NCBI GenBank assembly: GCA_918026815.1
Contig: CAKJVC010000209.1
Span: forward strand, 16,570 to 80,569
Length of the DNA stretch: 64,000 bases
Direction: 5' to 3'
DNA from: Chalara sp. BL73
Taxonomy: Eukaryota; Ascomycota; Leotiomycetes; Helotiales
Of this stretch, positions 22,376 through 33,900 are shown one piece after another. Made by a program: the position numbers and the translations under genes. Position 1 is the first letter of the stretch. Each line of letters opens with the position of its first letter. Below the pieces are notes generated by a model. It did not search any database and was not told where the DNA came from. It saw only the letters and a program-made list of their open reading frames with translations.

Positions 22376-22637
22376 CTCAGACAGTAATTCAAAATCCATC
22401 GTGAAATATTAAGGTTACATAGAGATATCAAATGCAAGTAATACACGGTAGGGTCGGCGTCTGATCGTTCCGTCGAGAAATTATCCCGCGAATTACAGTA
22501 GGAGTGTGAGATTTCGCAGGGGTCAGTTCCTATTAATGAATTTCGTGCGTTAAGGCTGTGCCGCACTTTTTTATTTTTTATACCTTTCTAGCTTTCCAAC
22601 CTTTTGGCGTGGAGAAGACATATTCCCTTTAAACTAT

Positions 22638-24010
22638 GGATCACGAAAAGCCGCAAGCTGTGTCGAATTACGTTTTAGAGTATGTCGAGATGAGTCGCTT
22701 TACCAACTATTCGGATCTGTAGCATGCTGGGGCACTCTCAATTATCGAGCTTGACGGGGTTGAGCAAGTTAAGGAGAGAATGGACTGTCGAGGCGAGAAT
22801 GTGTAGTAAGGACTTAATTGAGCATTAGCAATTTAGATCGAACTTTACACTTGTATAGGAGAGTGCTTAATGAAAAGCAAATTAACGTAAGTACTTTGAA
22901 TTATCATTTTGGGATAGTTAGCTAACGAACGGAATAGATGATAGCATTTTCCGGGTAGGTTAACTTAAACAACTTAGCTTAAAATACAACTGACAAGATT
23001 TTTCCGCATAGAACGATCGGAAATAGTGCGTTAGTCTACGATTAGTGGAGGAGCTGTAATTTATATTAACTAATTTTTTCAAGTTTTTTTCTCGGCAGTA
23101 GTAGAACTTTTTTCCGAGCTAGGCTCGGCGGCGCAGTTATGTGTTACATACTCGTGGGTATTGCTATATTATCCGTTATGTCCTGCTTTGAAGAGATGAC
23201 AGTTTTAATGCCGGTGAATGCTCCGGTTATGGAGTTTCTTCGACGTTTTCTAGATCGCGGCGTGGGTTTTGCGATTAGTTGAGTGTATTGGTAGGCTTTA
23301 CTAAAAGCTTGTTATCTCAATTTGACTGACACAGCAAAAGTTCGCATATGTTATTATTGCTGCCGATGAGTTTGTAGCAGTTTCGCAATCAGTCAGGTTT
23401 CGCTATAACGATAGAAAGACGTTTTTGCAATGGACGGTTGGGCAGAATGTTGATTCTGCTGTGTGGATCTCACTCTTTCTAGTCTTGGTCATTATTATTA
23501 ACATGTTTCCAGTAAAGGTATAACGGCAGTCCAGAGGAAAGCCCCGAGAAGTTGATATGAGTTCAGTATTTTGGAAAGCTCGAGTACATATTTAAGTGCA
23601 TCAAGTTGACATTTATAGTTATGCTTATTGTGCTGATGCTAATCCTGGCCATTATGAAGCGTAAGCATATTCAGGGACTTTTGCTATACACCGAAACTAA
23701 TGATTTGTGGCATACAGCGCGAGCGAATGCATATTATGACGTGGCACCTGGAACAAAATGTAAGATGAGCGACCCAAAACAACTCCCAGTCCGTGGTTGC
23801 ACATGCTGAAGAATCTCTGTTCAGATTGGAATTAGCTTTATGGCTTCGTCAGAAATGTTTTTCAGGTCAAAAATGAAGATGGTGATGTGCAGCGACTCAT
23901 TACAGGGGGAGTGGGGACATTTCTTGGGATGTGGTATGCTCTAAATTGTTATCCTCCCAGCTTAGCAACACGATGTTTATTTACAACAAAATTTCCTTTA
24001 GAACCCTATG
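22638..24010 (+). pseudogene. Amino-acid permease, decayed copy
   Basis: A start at 22638 reads MDHEKPQAVSNYVLEYVEMS, then with a stop ALSIIELDGVEQVK, the N-terminal tail style of fungal APC-family permeases. After a scrambled stretch (22800-23100), membrane-segment-like pieces follow: MSCFEEMTVLMPVNAPVMEF near 23178, IIAADEFVAVSQSVRF near 23355, SAVWISLFLVLVIIINMFPV near 23460, and KLTFIVMLIVLMLILAIM near 23600. TMs are out of register through frameshifts and stops. It would have imported amino acids but cannot be functional. RIP is milder here than in the transposons. Confidence 0.7.
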
Positions 24011-25640
24011 ATGTCAGAAAAAGTGCTTGGAAATATATAGGTTCACACTATCTCACACACTGCTAACCAAGCAGCACAACCCAGAGAAGTATACTTTTGA
24101 AGGTGCATACGCTGGGATGGACTAACGGGAGTTTTATGAACAGCATCTTGAGTCAGTTGTACTGTACATTATACGTGATAGACGCTATATCTTCTCCGTC
24201 GTTATTTCTTCTGCTTTTTGTTGTACGTCCCAAATTTCAAAGGAGGTTCTCCTCCGTTCACAGATGCTTGCTCCTCCAATCAATATATTCTAATTATTTT
24301 TCTGTGCGGATTGTGCCTGAGGCACGAAGAGCGCATTTTCTAGCTTATACAGTAGTGTAGGAAGTAGGGGTTTACGGATCCACATACGACCCACCAGGTC
24401 ACGTGGTCCACACAGCCCCCATTTTGTAGAATCTAGAGTAGACCCTAATAGAACAACAATTATTACCATATCCATCAAGAGCAAGAGCGTGGCCTACAAA
24501 GTAGAGCTGCGCCTTTTGCCCCGTGGAAGGTAAGCCCGTGATACCAACAAGTAGAACCAATCTCACAATGATGCTGTAAATATTCTCTTCCGGCACCTAC
24601 AAGTGCAGAAGACTCACCCGTAGAAAGTGTATTGGTTAGTTTATCGTGATTCAGCACCGGCTCTGCTGCATCCTGTATAACAGCTTTCTTCCCCCCTCCT
24701 GAGTTCGGATGTCCCGATGAGGCTGGCTGCGACACTTCCCAGGCGAGAACCCAAGCTATCCTTGTGAACCCTATCTGACAGCGCGATGATGTTTTTGCTG
24801 ATCTAATCGAACCTTCATTCATCCTTACACCACCGTTCAGTCCCACGCTGCCAACAAGCATCCTTTGGCAAATAACAAAATAGCCGCGCTCTTGTAATAT
24901 CAAAGAACGGGAAGACCAGTGTAGCCAGTAGTGTGTACGCCGTAATTACTGCAGTAATTTGATGCCTTATTACCACTGCAGTACAGATTTCTCCCACAAA
25001 TACGCACTGAATAGTACTGCTGTAATATACTTTCTATCTTATACCCACGGCGTAATACCGCATAATACGGCATAATTAATTACACGTGACCCAATATAAG
25101 CCTTTTACTTTTTTTTCTAATTCAAAGGCTTTTATTTTGTGCCAGGACCTTAAACATATTTAACACTTTAATTACTTTTGTTAAAAGCTTAACACAGCGA
25201 TTTGCGAATGTGGTGAAGTTGATTTCTTTTTTATGCCGTTTCATTATGTGATAAGTCATGTGACTAGATGAGTCGGGTTACGGTGTTAGAAAGAGGAGGT
25301 ATTAGGCAGAGGAATCAATTAGAGGATCTGTGAAGGTATCACGGCGATTGAATACGGGCTTGCAGGAGCGTTACGGGTGATGATATTATCTACAATTACA
25401 ACTGTAATTTGTGTGTGCGTGAGGTGCTCTAGCCTGTTGGGACCACAGGGGTTGTCAGGATTATTTACGCACAGGCCAAAAAACCATAATTTCTGTCACG
25501 AAGCCAAATCCTTTGGCCTGGTAAGGCGGCTAGTAAGGTGGTTCTATTACGAGAATACTAAACTAAGGAGGAAAAGCAATTGTTGTGCGCGACCATGATA
25601 GAAATGAGGGGTCGCCAAGCCCATCTAGGTCACATGATCC
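24011..25640. other. Fragmented region, no certain gene
   Basis: A minus-strand frame at 24903-24475 (142 codons) is open and of normal composition but unrecognised. At 24935-25085 there are short palindromic strings built on CTGCAGTAAT/ATTACTGCAG and GCGTAAT. About 60 bp at 25310-25375 recur inverted at about 50850-50905, and a 40-bp piece at 25438-25480 recurs inverted at about 26653-26695. Confidence 0.4.
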
Positions 25641-25667
25641 ATGATCGTGACAACTTCACACCAAAAA

Positions 25668-25873
25668 CTGTCACGGCCCTGGCCCTAGCTCGCTTAGAGC
25701 CTCGCTTAGACTGGCCCCTGGCCAGTCTCCTGTATATAAAGCGCTGCTCTCCTTTCCTTCTTCTATCCGTAGCTTGTTCTCTTCGTTATAACAATTGATA
25801 GTTGTTCACACCTTTGAGTCCTTCTCCCTGAGATCTATGGATCGAGATCCCTGTTCGACTTGAGTTGTTACAA
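25668..25873 (+). repeat. LTR-like fragment
   Basis: Runs from TGTCACGGCCC to GAGTTGTTACA. It has TGTATATAAAG (about 25731) as a TATA box, then a pyrimidine-rich leader. No target duplication was found; this is a probable solo LTR or promoter relic. Confidence 0.45.
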
Positions 25874-25907
25874 AAACCACCTACTTTGTACAATTGTAAA
25901 ATATTGT

Positions 25908-26100
25908 CAGGCGCCAGGATGTCACGTGCTAATGGGCACTGAGGGGGGCTCGGTAAAGGCACTGAGACTTGGCATGTATGGGCACGTAGGGGGTCGACGG
26001 GGGTACGGAGGGTATAAGTAGGGGACTCGGGACGTAGTAGAGAAGGGTAGAGATTAGCCTTGGTATCAATTGCAGTTGACTTGTGCCACCCTACTCCAGC
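25908..26100 (+). repeat. LTR-like promoter fragment
   Basis: Starts TGTCAGGCGCC, has a CACGTG at 25923-25928 and a TATA-like GGTATAAGTAGGGG (about 26010). It is followed by AT-rich sequence to 26326 with no recognised frame. Confidence 0.4.
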
Positions 26101-26326
26101 ACCTTACAAACATCAACTATTAAATATTTTCTTTTGAAAACAATAATATTGCTAAATCAAAGTATTCGCTCAAACTTGCACCTTTTACAATTTAAAATAA
26201 TAAATCTTTTAAGTTTTTATTTAAAAAGTTTAATTTTGCACTACAAATTTGTTAGTAAATTTTATATTTCAAAATAATTCTTTTAGGAGTAAATTTAGAA
26301 TGTATCTTTTCTAATAAATCTATTCT

Positions 26327-26577
26327 TGAAATGAAAGAGAATTTAGATATATAATATGATCTGTGTCACAGACTAGGTTCACTCATGAGCTTAGTATGCG
26401 TGGGACGCGTGCGCAGAGATATCGTGATGATATTGTTGTCTAGAGAACAGGAGAACTCATGAGGAGATCTTCACTAAAAAATAGGAGGTTCCGCATGCTT
26501 GGCAAGCTTGGCAAGCTGAAGGCCTGTGCTTTTCCGTGACATGAAATGAAAGAGAATTTAGATATATAATATGATCT
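26327..26577 (+). mobile_element. LTR-like 178-bp unit between 36-bp direct repeats
   Basis: A 36-bp sequence (26327-26362) recurs without a mismatch at 26542-26577. Between them lies TGTCACAGACTAGG..TTCCGTGACA (26364-26541), which has LTR-type inverted ends. A 36-bp duplication is far longer than the 5 bp made by the other LTR elements here. Confidence 0.75.
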
Positions 26578-26852
26578 ACCTTTATAATATAAATTTGTCG
26601 AGCTATAAAGCTATGAAAAGGGCTGTTTTTGGTGTGTTTTCGCTATAATTTGGGGGGTGCGTAAATAATCTTGACAACCCCTGGTGGGACCTTTTTACTG
26701 ATGACTAAGCTATTACATAAGGTATGACTCATGCCTTACGGGTGGGCTATACCACCAATTCTCAACATCTGCAATTATCCCCCAGCTTTTTAAAGTTATA
26801 ATAGCTTCAAAAGTACTTTTATTTATTTTATTCCTTAATTTAACTAACTACG
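26578..26852. other. Flank of the nested transposon stack
   Basis: AT-rich, no gene. It includes the inverted short repeat shared with 25438-25480. Confidence 0.4.
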
Positions 26853-27178
26853 TGTTACGCGCATCGCTAACAAGCTTGTGCCTTAGGGGCCTGAGGCTCG
26901 GTAAGCTTGGCTTACACAGAGAACCCCTGGGGTAGGAATCACGTGATGGATCATGGATCATGCGCTAGGCAATAATCCAACCCACGAAGAATCTATATAA
27001 GTAAATAGTTTTTCCCTAAAAATAAAAGCTTCGTGCTCAACTTAATATAGTATCTTAACACTATACTGTTATCGGGATTTTACTCTTTATATGTGATATA
27101 CTTACTTCTTTTTAGACTAACAACTATCGAACTAAGATCTTTTATTTATATCAGTTGTAAACTAATAGAACCGTAACA
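26853..27178 (+). repeat. Gypsy-2 5' LTR
   Basis: 326 bp, TGTTACGCGC..CCGTAACA, same family as the three 352-bp copies but about 26 bp shorter. It has CACGTG at 26940-26945 and a CTATATAAG box at about 26993. Confidence 0.92.
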
Positions 27179-28350
27179 CTTTAAGCACCTGTTTTAAAAT
27201 ACTTGTATCGCATATACTATATCGACAACTAGTTCAACTTTACGTACTTCTAAAAGATTTATTAACGACAAAAAAAAACAATTTGAAGTTATTCCGCAAC
27301 AAATCAAACTGTTTAAAGTTCAAAAACTTAAACTTTTTAATAGCAACAAATTACACTTTAAGCAGTATGTTTTACAATGCAAAATTTATATTCGTATAAA
27401 CTTATTGTTTTTCGAAAGCTAAAAACAAATTGTTTTCTAAACAGTGTTTTACTTTACCGGAATTGTTTATAACTGGATTTTCACTTATTTAAAAAATTAC
27501 TTTGCATACGAATATAACAAAAAAGAAAATAAAACCAATGCTATTTTCGACGACTATAATAAGTACGTAAAACAATTTACACGCATGTTCGCTAACTTGG
27601 ATAAAAAACTACGAGCAGAAAAAAATATTTAATTTTGCCGACAATTTACTAGTGTTTCGAAGTATACTAGTTGTAACAATCGAAGGCATATGGACTCCTG
27701 ATCACGTGGCAAGGTACGGACCCAAGATGGGGGAGAGCCCATACGGACCCCCTTCGGACATGGCACTCGTATCCCTTACGGACCTAGGTACGACACGGAC
27801 TCCGGAAGGATATGGAGAGGGATATAAAAAGTGTTTCTTTTGTCTACAAGATTATTTCTTCTCTATGTTTTTTATATCCTTCGTAGTAGACCTCTTAGAA
27901 TGCTACTATTAGCCTAAGATACGTACTCCCATATACCTCTACTCAGCCTGTAGTGTTCTAGCGTCGTTACACTAGTAAGTTTAAAGTATTAGCGAAACGA
28001 GTAAATTGGAATAACAAAGCACTTTTAGCGTTGTATTACAAAAAACTCAAAAACGAGATTAAAAATAATATTGTTAAAAAAAAAAAGCTTTTAACTTTTT
28101 TTGCTATAAAAAACAAAGTAATTGAAATTGATACTCGCTTGTATAAAAAACGCTTGGAAAAAAAAGAACAATACTTTATAAGCTAATACAACAAAAAAGC
28201 TTAACCTAAAAAAGTCTAATACTACTTTTTTATAGAACTGGACGCGTTTTAAAGAAAGTCAAGAAACGGCAATCTATTTAAAAAAGAAATGCAGCGACAA
28301 CGTAATAAAAAACTATGCTTCGAGTGTAGTTTTCCGGGCTATATAGCTAG
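27179..28350 (+). pseudogene. Gypsy-2 gag, first part, RIPped
   Basis: Follows the same protein as the gag of the inner gypsy copy: FYFTGIVYNWIFTYLKNYF around 27450, KYVKQFTRMFANLDKKLRAE to 27625. After the solo LTR at 27672-27971 it continues LAKRVNWNNK to the CCHC knuckle start CFECSFPGYIA at about 28320. It is cut at 28350 by the copia insertion and resumes at 42042 with FYRQKQ. Multiple stops. Confidence 0.85.
27672..27971 (+). mobile_element. Solo LTR, family D, inside Gypsy-2 gag
   Basis: 300 bp with TGTAAC..GTTACA ends, flanked by CTAGT (27667-27671 and 27972-27976). It contains CACGTG at 27703-27708 and a TATAAAAAG box at about 27823. It is little affected by RIP. An open frame across it is incidental. 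Confidence 0.93.
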
Positions 28351-28543
28351 TGTGACGGAGCAAACCAGAGCTGTAGAATAGTCAATCAGGTGAGCGAAGT
28401 GATATAATACTATTGTAGAATACACGCTTGTAGAACAAAAGAAAGGGGAACGCTCAGGTCCTTACAGCTAGAACGCGCGCCAAGCGCACCTAGCTCTATG
28501 AAGAATGCGAAGCGAGCCTCGGCTGCTCGCATTCCCCGTGACA
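28351..28543 (-). repeat. Copia-1 3' LTR
   Basis: 193 bp, nearly identical to 41844-42036, differing at a few C/T-type sites. The other copy is the 5' LTR for the minus-strand transcript. Confidence 0.95.
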
Positions 28544-28637
28544 CACCCCCCAGGTTCATACCTTTATAAGGCTGAATATCACGTGATCGGAAGTAAACAA
28601 AGTAAATAAATACACCACGCTCGCAACGCGAGCTTTT

Positions 28638-28989
28638 TGTTACGGTCCTATCAGCCTACAACTGATATAGATAGAAGATCGTGGTCCGAGGGTTGTTGGT
28701 CTGGGAAGAAGTAGGTATATCACATATATGGAGTAGATCCCGGTAACAGTATGGTGTTAAAATACTATATTAAGTTGAGCACGAAGCTTCTATTTAAAAG
28801 AAAAGCTATTTACTTATATAGATTTCTTTGTGAGTTGAATTATTGCATAAAGTATGATCCAGTTAGCTCATGGATTATAGTATAATCTATGATTTATTAC
28901 GTGATTCTTGCTTCAGGAGTTCTTTGTGTAGACCGAGCTTACCGAGCCTTAAGCTTTTAAAGCATAATCTGTTAGCGATGCGCGTAACA
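28638..28989 (-). repeat. Gypsy-1 3' LTR
   Basis: 352 bp, TGTTACGG..CGTAACA on the plus strand. It differs from 34806-35157 mostly by transitions, showing RIP after insertion. Confidence 0.95.
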
Positions 28990-29060
28990 CTATCTTTTTT
29001 TTAGACTAGCGTGTCTTTATGCTTAAGTATGCTAAAGAAATATCGTAAGAAGCCGTATAG

Positions 29061-29552
29061 CCGTTTTTTTTTTTTATTATAACAACTAAGCGTACAGCCG
29101 ATTGTTTTAAGTCCGAAACGTTTCGAAAAAACATTAAAAAGAAAAATCTGAAAAAACGAATAATTTTAACTGGCGAAGAAATAATTCTATGTACTACTTG
29201 CGAAAAGAAACATGCTCGAAATCGACATTTTATAAAATGCATAAAAGCAAAAAAGTCAACTCGTTGTGCTAAATGTGTGCGTTGTAGTTTTTCTGGTTGC
29301 GATACTAGTAGTTCTGCTTTTAAAAACTGGAAGTTTTTAAACAAAGCAAAAAAAAAGTTAAAAAAAAACGAAGCTAAAGCCGAAAAAAAAGCCGAAGCAC
29401 TCGCCGAAGCTGCCGCAAAGATTTCTGCACGGATTAAACGGATCCGTACGCAAAAGAAGTTTTTTCGCGCTTGTGAAAAAGAAATGTTGCGACGTAGACT
29501 CGCGTTTTTGAACGAGCTCGATACTTTAAAAAAAAAAAAGCAGTTGGCTTAA
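29061..29552 (+). other. Antisense Cys-rich/coiled-coil frame in Gypsy-1
   Basis: A 163-codon stop-free plus-strand frame between pol and the 3' LTR, antisense to the element. It has C-x2-C (29190), H, C, then CAKCVRCSFSGC (29268-29303), then a Lys/Glu/Ala coiled coil (NEAKAEKKAEALAEAAAKIS) and a basic tail ending RRLAFLNELDTL. No ATG remains in frame. The homologous stretch in Gypsy-2 is on the minus strand at about 46900-46400. It looks like a zinc-binding accessory protein; whether it was ever expressed is unknown. Confidence 0.6.
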
Positions 29553-29689
29553 AAAGCTACACAAGCTAAGCCCGAGAATCTCCTGAAGAATATGCACAAC
29601 GCATTTTGCATACCTGAAGTTCTGCCGAGCACTTCTTTTGCTGATTATAACTTTTTTTTCTTTAGGAACGTTTTTTAGGCTTTATACTT

Positions 29690-32600
29690 AGAACTTTTAA
29701 ATATTAACGGTAGAACTTTTTAAGCATTTCAAAGCAGTTAAAGTTTCTTTTTAGTTTTTATGTGTTTTCCGAATCTAAGTAATTAATCTATTTAATTAAA
29801 TACTTTAGTTTTTTTTTAACATACTTGCAGTTTAGAATCTTTTCGACTTCGTATTCAGCTTTTAGGTTAACTGGTTTAATTTCCGTGTATAAAGCTAGCG
29901 GTGCTTTTTTTAGTGCTAGTTCAAAAAGTAAAGCGAGAAATACTAAATGTATGTTTATAGTTCTAAAAAAGTAAAGTTCGAATACATTTAGTTTTGCAAC
30001 TCGTTTAATTTTGAATAGTCCCAGTTTTTTGTAATCTAGTTTGTCGCTTGGTTTTTTGGTTTTAATGTTTTTTCTGACAAAATAGACTTTATTTCTTTTT
30101 TTAAAGTGTAGTGTTTTACTATGTTTACAGTTGTAGTATTTCGCAGATTTTTAGTTGAAAAATCCTATATTTTCGGCTAGCTGCAAGTACAATGTTTGTA
30201 ATTGTTCGACTTTGACTATTGCAAGCTGTAAATGCGCTTTATTTTTGCTTAGTTTATAGTATGCTTTTAGCTTGTAGCTATAGTTAGCATAAAATAGCAA
30301 TACTTTAGTTGTTTCGTTGATTGCATTGTTATATGCGAACTGTGCAAGTAGTAAAAGCTCGACTTAATTGTTTTGTTTGTAGTTTACATAACATTTGAAG
30401 TATACTTTTATTGTTTAGTTAAGCTTTTTTGTTTGTTTATTAGTTTAAAAGTAAAAGCTCGTTAATAGCTTTTTTTTAACTTTTATAAGCGCAGTAAGTG
30501 TTGTTTAGAACTTAAATATAAAAAGCTTGTTTTTGTTTAATATAATTTCCGTAAAAGTTTTATAGTTCGCAACTACGACTTTAAGAAATGTATAAGCTAA
30601 GTTTTCTGCTATGCTGCTTTTTAAATATAGTTCCAAGTAGCAGTATTTAGTAGCTTTTTCTACAATAACAAATATTAAATCGTACTATTTTCCTAAAACT
30701 AATTGTCTGGAAAGTAGCAGTTTTACTACAAAGTTTTATACGATAAACTTCTATAGTTTGTTTGGAGTAGTCGGCGATTGCATTAGTTTATAGAAAGTAT
30801 AGCGTAAAGCTTTGTTCCGGATACACGTGTCGCATTCGGTAACTATTCTAGTAACTAGTTTTTTTATTTTTAGAAAGTAGTATTTTCTGGAAATTTTGTT
30901 TATTGTTTTAGCGATTTTCTAATATTTATATACGAGTAGTTTATGTTGTTTCGTTACAAAAGTCGTTTTAAATGTAAATAGAATATAGATTTTCTTGTAA
31001 TAGCGAAAAATTCTTAAAATGTTTATAATAAATCTTTGCTTTTGTTTGTTAAAAACTTTAGTAGCTATAAAATTTTTTTTATATGCTTGAATAAACCTTA
31101 AGTTTTCTATTTAATGTTTTATTTTTGTAGCTATAAAAAGTTTTTTTTTGTTAAATACTAATAAATTTCTTTTTTGTTGTAGCACTGCGTGCGAAATATA
31201 CGTTTTGTTAAAAAAGTATTCCGATTTTCTGCTAAGTGCGTTTGCTTTAGCGTTTTTTGTTTTTTTAACATATAAAATCCTGAAGTTGTATAAAACGAGT
31301 TTTTTCGTTTACTTAACTTAGCGTCGGTTTAATTTTTTTGTAGTAGTAAAAGCAATGAAATTTTTATAGTTTGTTAATACTTGTATTTAGTATTTAAATC
31401 TTTTTAAATACTTTTTTTATTCGCGAAATGCATTAACGATAGCGAGCAGCTTTTTGTTGTATATTTCGTAGTTGAGTTTTGCTAATGTAAACTTCCGTAA
31501 ATAATAAGCTGTTAGTTGCTATTTTTTTTTTGCATTAAATTAACTAAATACAGCTTTTAAAGCGTAATTTAATGTATTTGTTTTTATTTTAATTTCTTTT
31601 TTTGCATCGAAAGCGAAAAGTACTAAAACGGTAGTAAAAGCTTGCTTTAACTTGTCGAACGCTTTTTGTGCTTTTATTGTTTACTCGAAAACCACGTTTT
31701 TCCGAATAAGTCGAGTTAATAAAGTAGTTAATTCCGAGTATTTTTTAATAAATCTTCGATAGAAATTTGCGAATTTTATAAATGACTGTACGTTTTTAAC
31801 GTATATTAAAGCATTTTATTTCAAAATAAGTTTGATTTTTTTTGGATTTATTTTCATTCTTTTTGTAAAAATCACATATTTTAAAAATATAACTTTTTTG
31901 ATTTCAAATCGACACTTCGATAACTTAAGTTTTATGTCAGTATTATACAGCGTACATAGTACTGCTTTAACATCGTTTTTATAATTTTCTTTTCGGCTAA
32001 AATAAATTAAAATGTTATTTAAATAGCATATGCAAGTAATGTCCAAAAATAGTATAAAAATATTGTTAATTAGTTTTTAGAAAGTAACGAAAGCATTCGT
32101 AAGTCTTATTAGCATAGCCGTAAACTTATAATGTTTGTACTAAGTTCCGAAAGCTGTTTTTCATTTTTCGCTTTTTTTGATTCGCACACTATAATACGCA
32201 TTTCGTAAATTTAGCTGTGTAAATATTTTGGCTTTTTGCAGGCGATTTTTTATTTCGTTTGTTTTTAGTAGTGCATAGCGATTTTTGATTGTTATGTTGT
32301 TTAGTTTTCGATAGTCAACGCACAACTTTTTAGTTTTGTCCGGTTTAAGCACAAATAACACCGAGCTTTTTGTTAGTAATATAAACTTTTTAATAATTCT
32401 TTTTTTCAAGCTTAAGTCGATAAACTTTCTGAACGTTTTTAAGTCATTTTAAAATAATAAGTAAATTGGTTTTTTTAAAGGCACCGTTTTTTCGATCAAA
32501 AGTATTTTATGATTCTATAGCTTGTGTTTCGGTAAAGCCGCAAGTCTCTGTTTTTCCGAAAACAGCTTTTTAAACTTGTTATACTTTTTGAGCACTTTTT

Positions 32601-33850
32601 TAGTATATAATTTCTCGTTTAAGTAATTTGGCTTTTTTTTAAAAGTAGCGCAAACTTCTCGTAAGCTTTAGTCGAGTTTTTTTAATTGTGCTTTTTTGTT
32701 TTTGCTTTCTGTTAGTTTAATAGTTAATAGCTTAAACTTGACCGTATATTAGCATTTGTTAAAAACAAGCTGTTTTGTTTACTAATTAATCGTTAAGTTA
32801 TACTTTATAATTTATAGTATTTTTAAAATGATTTTATGCCGTTTTATTCGAGTAACGTTCAATTGTAACTATTTTATGTAGTTACTCGTATTTATTTTAA
32901 GTTTTAATGTTTCGATATTTATAAGTTTATTTCGGTATAATGCATTCGTGCTGTCAGCTACTGTAAAAGTGTACAAGTCAGTTTTAACTTGTGTAAATAT
33001 TCCGAAATGTTTTATTACATTTAGTAATACGAAGTTTTTAGTAGCTCCAGAGTTTATTATAGCTGTTATATTGTACGTTTCTAGTTTGACTTTAACGGAT
33101 AATTGTTTTTTTTTTCCGAAAGCGCAAAGTTCTTTTTTTGGTTTTTTTTTTTCGTTATTTTCGAAATATATTATTCGCTTTCGCTTTAAGTACTACTTTG
33201 CTTGCTTAGCGTTATAATAATATATGCAGTAGTTCGTGTAATATATAGTTCAATAAAGTGTGCTATATTATAAATGTCGATAGTGTACTGCATTGTTTCT
33301 TTTAGATTTGTCGACAAAGCTTAATGCAAGCATTGCTTTTCACCGGATGCGTTTTTTGGCTTTTTTTTCCGTTTTCATTTTTTTTAGCTTAGTTCTTTTT
33401 TTAAAGATTTCAGCGTTAATAATTTCCAGCCGTCGCTGAAGTGTAATTTTCTCGGCTAAAGTGTTATTAACTACGTATTCTTTAAAAAGTGCTTTAAAGT
33501 CGTTTTAATTTATTTTAAATAGTGACTTATATAAAATCCGTTTTTTTAATTCAAAAATTTTTAAAAGCCGATTTAGTTTTGAATTTACATTTCAATTTTC
33601 ATCGAATTCTGATTTAATAACTGTTTTATTTTTCTGGAATAAGAATTCTTTTATAGTTTTGCTTGTTTTTTTCTATTCGTTATTTTCGTCGAAATAACAA
33701 CTTAAGCATTTGTTTTTTTAAGCTGCACTGTATTTTATTTTACACTTGATACACGTAGCGTTATGTTAAATATAAATCTGTTGTTGTTCTAGTTTCTTTT
33801 TTAGCGTTTCTGGTTTTTTGGCTTTAAGCACGGCTAAAACTTTGCTAAGT
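29690..33850 (-). pseudogene. Gypsy-1 pol (protease, RT, RNase H, integrase, chromodomain), RIPped
   Basis: RT is plain: 32409-32161 has SSVLFVLKPDKTKKLCVDYR, KLNNITIKNRY and IFTQLNLRNAYY. 32046-31816 has CYLNNILIYF (YLDD turned YLNN) and LKLSKCRFEIKKVIFLKYVI. RNase H and integrase follow to about 30300 with many stops. At about 29870-29700 a chromodomain remnant (YEVEKILNCKYVKKKLKYL, with two conserved Trp now stops) places it among the chromoviruses, whose integrases target marked chromatin. Confidence 0.9.
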
Positions 33851-33900
33851 GCTTTGTTGTATTCTTTTTTGCCCGTAATATTAAGTTGCTTTTTGCTTTT

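Noticed and set aside
24475..24903. 142-codon minus-strand ORF as a secreted protein
   Set aside because: No convincing signal peptide, domain or splice model; kept only as an unassigned frame.
27652..27912. 86-codon ORF across the family-D LTR
   Set aside because: It lies inside a solo LTR defined by its ends and CTAGT duplication; LTRs do not normally code.
29006..29344. Minus-strand 112-codon ORF in Gypsy-1 and its homologue at 46605-46943
   Set aside because: It is the complement of the antisense Cys-rich frame; the plus-strand reading (in Gypsy-1) has the structured Cys pattern and coiled coil.
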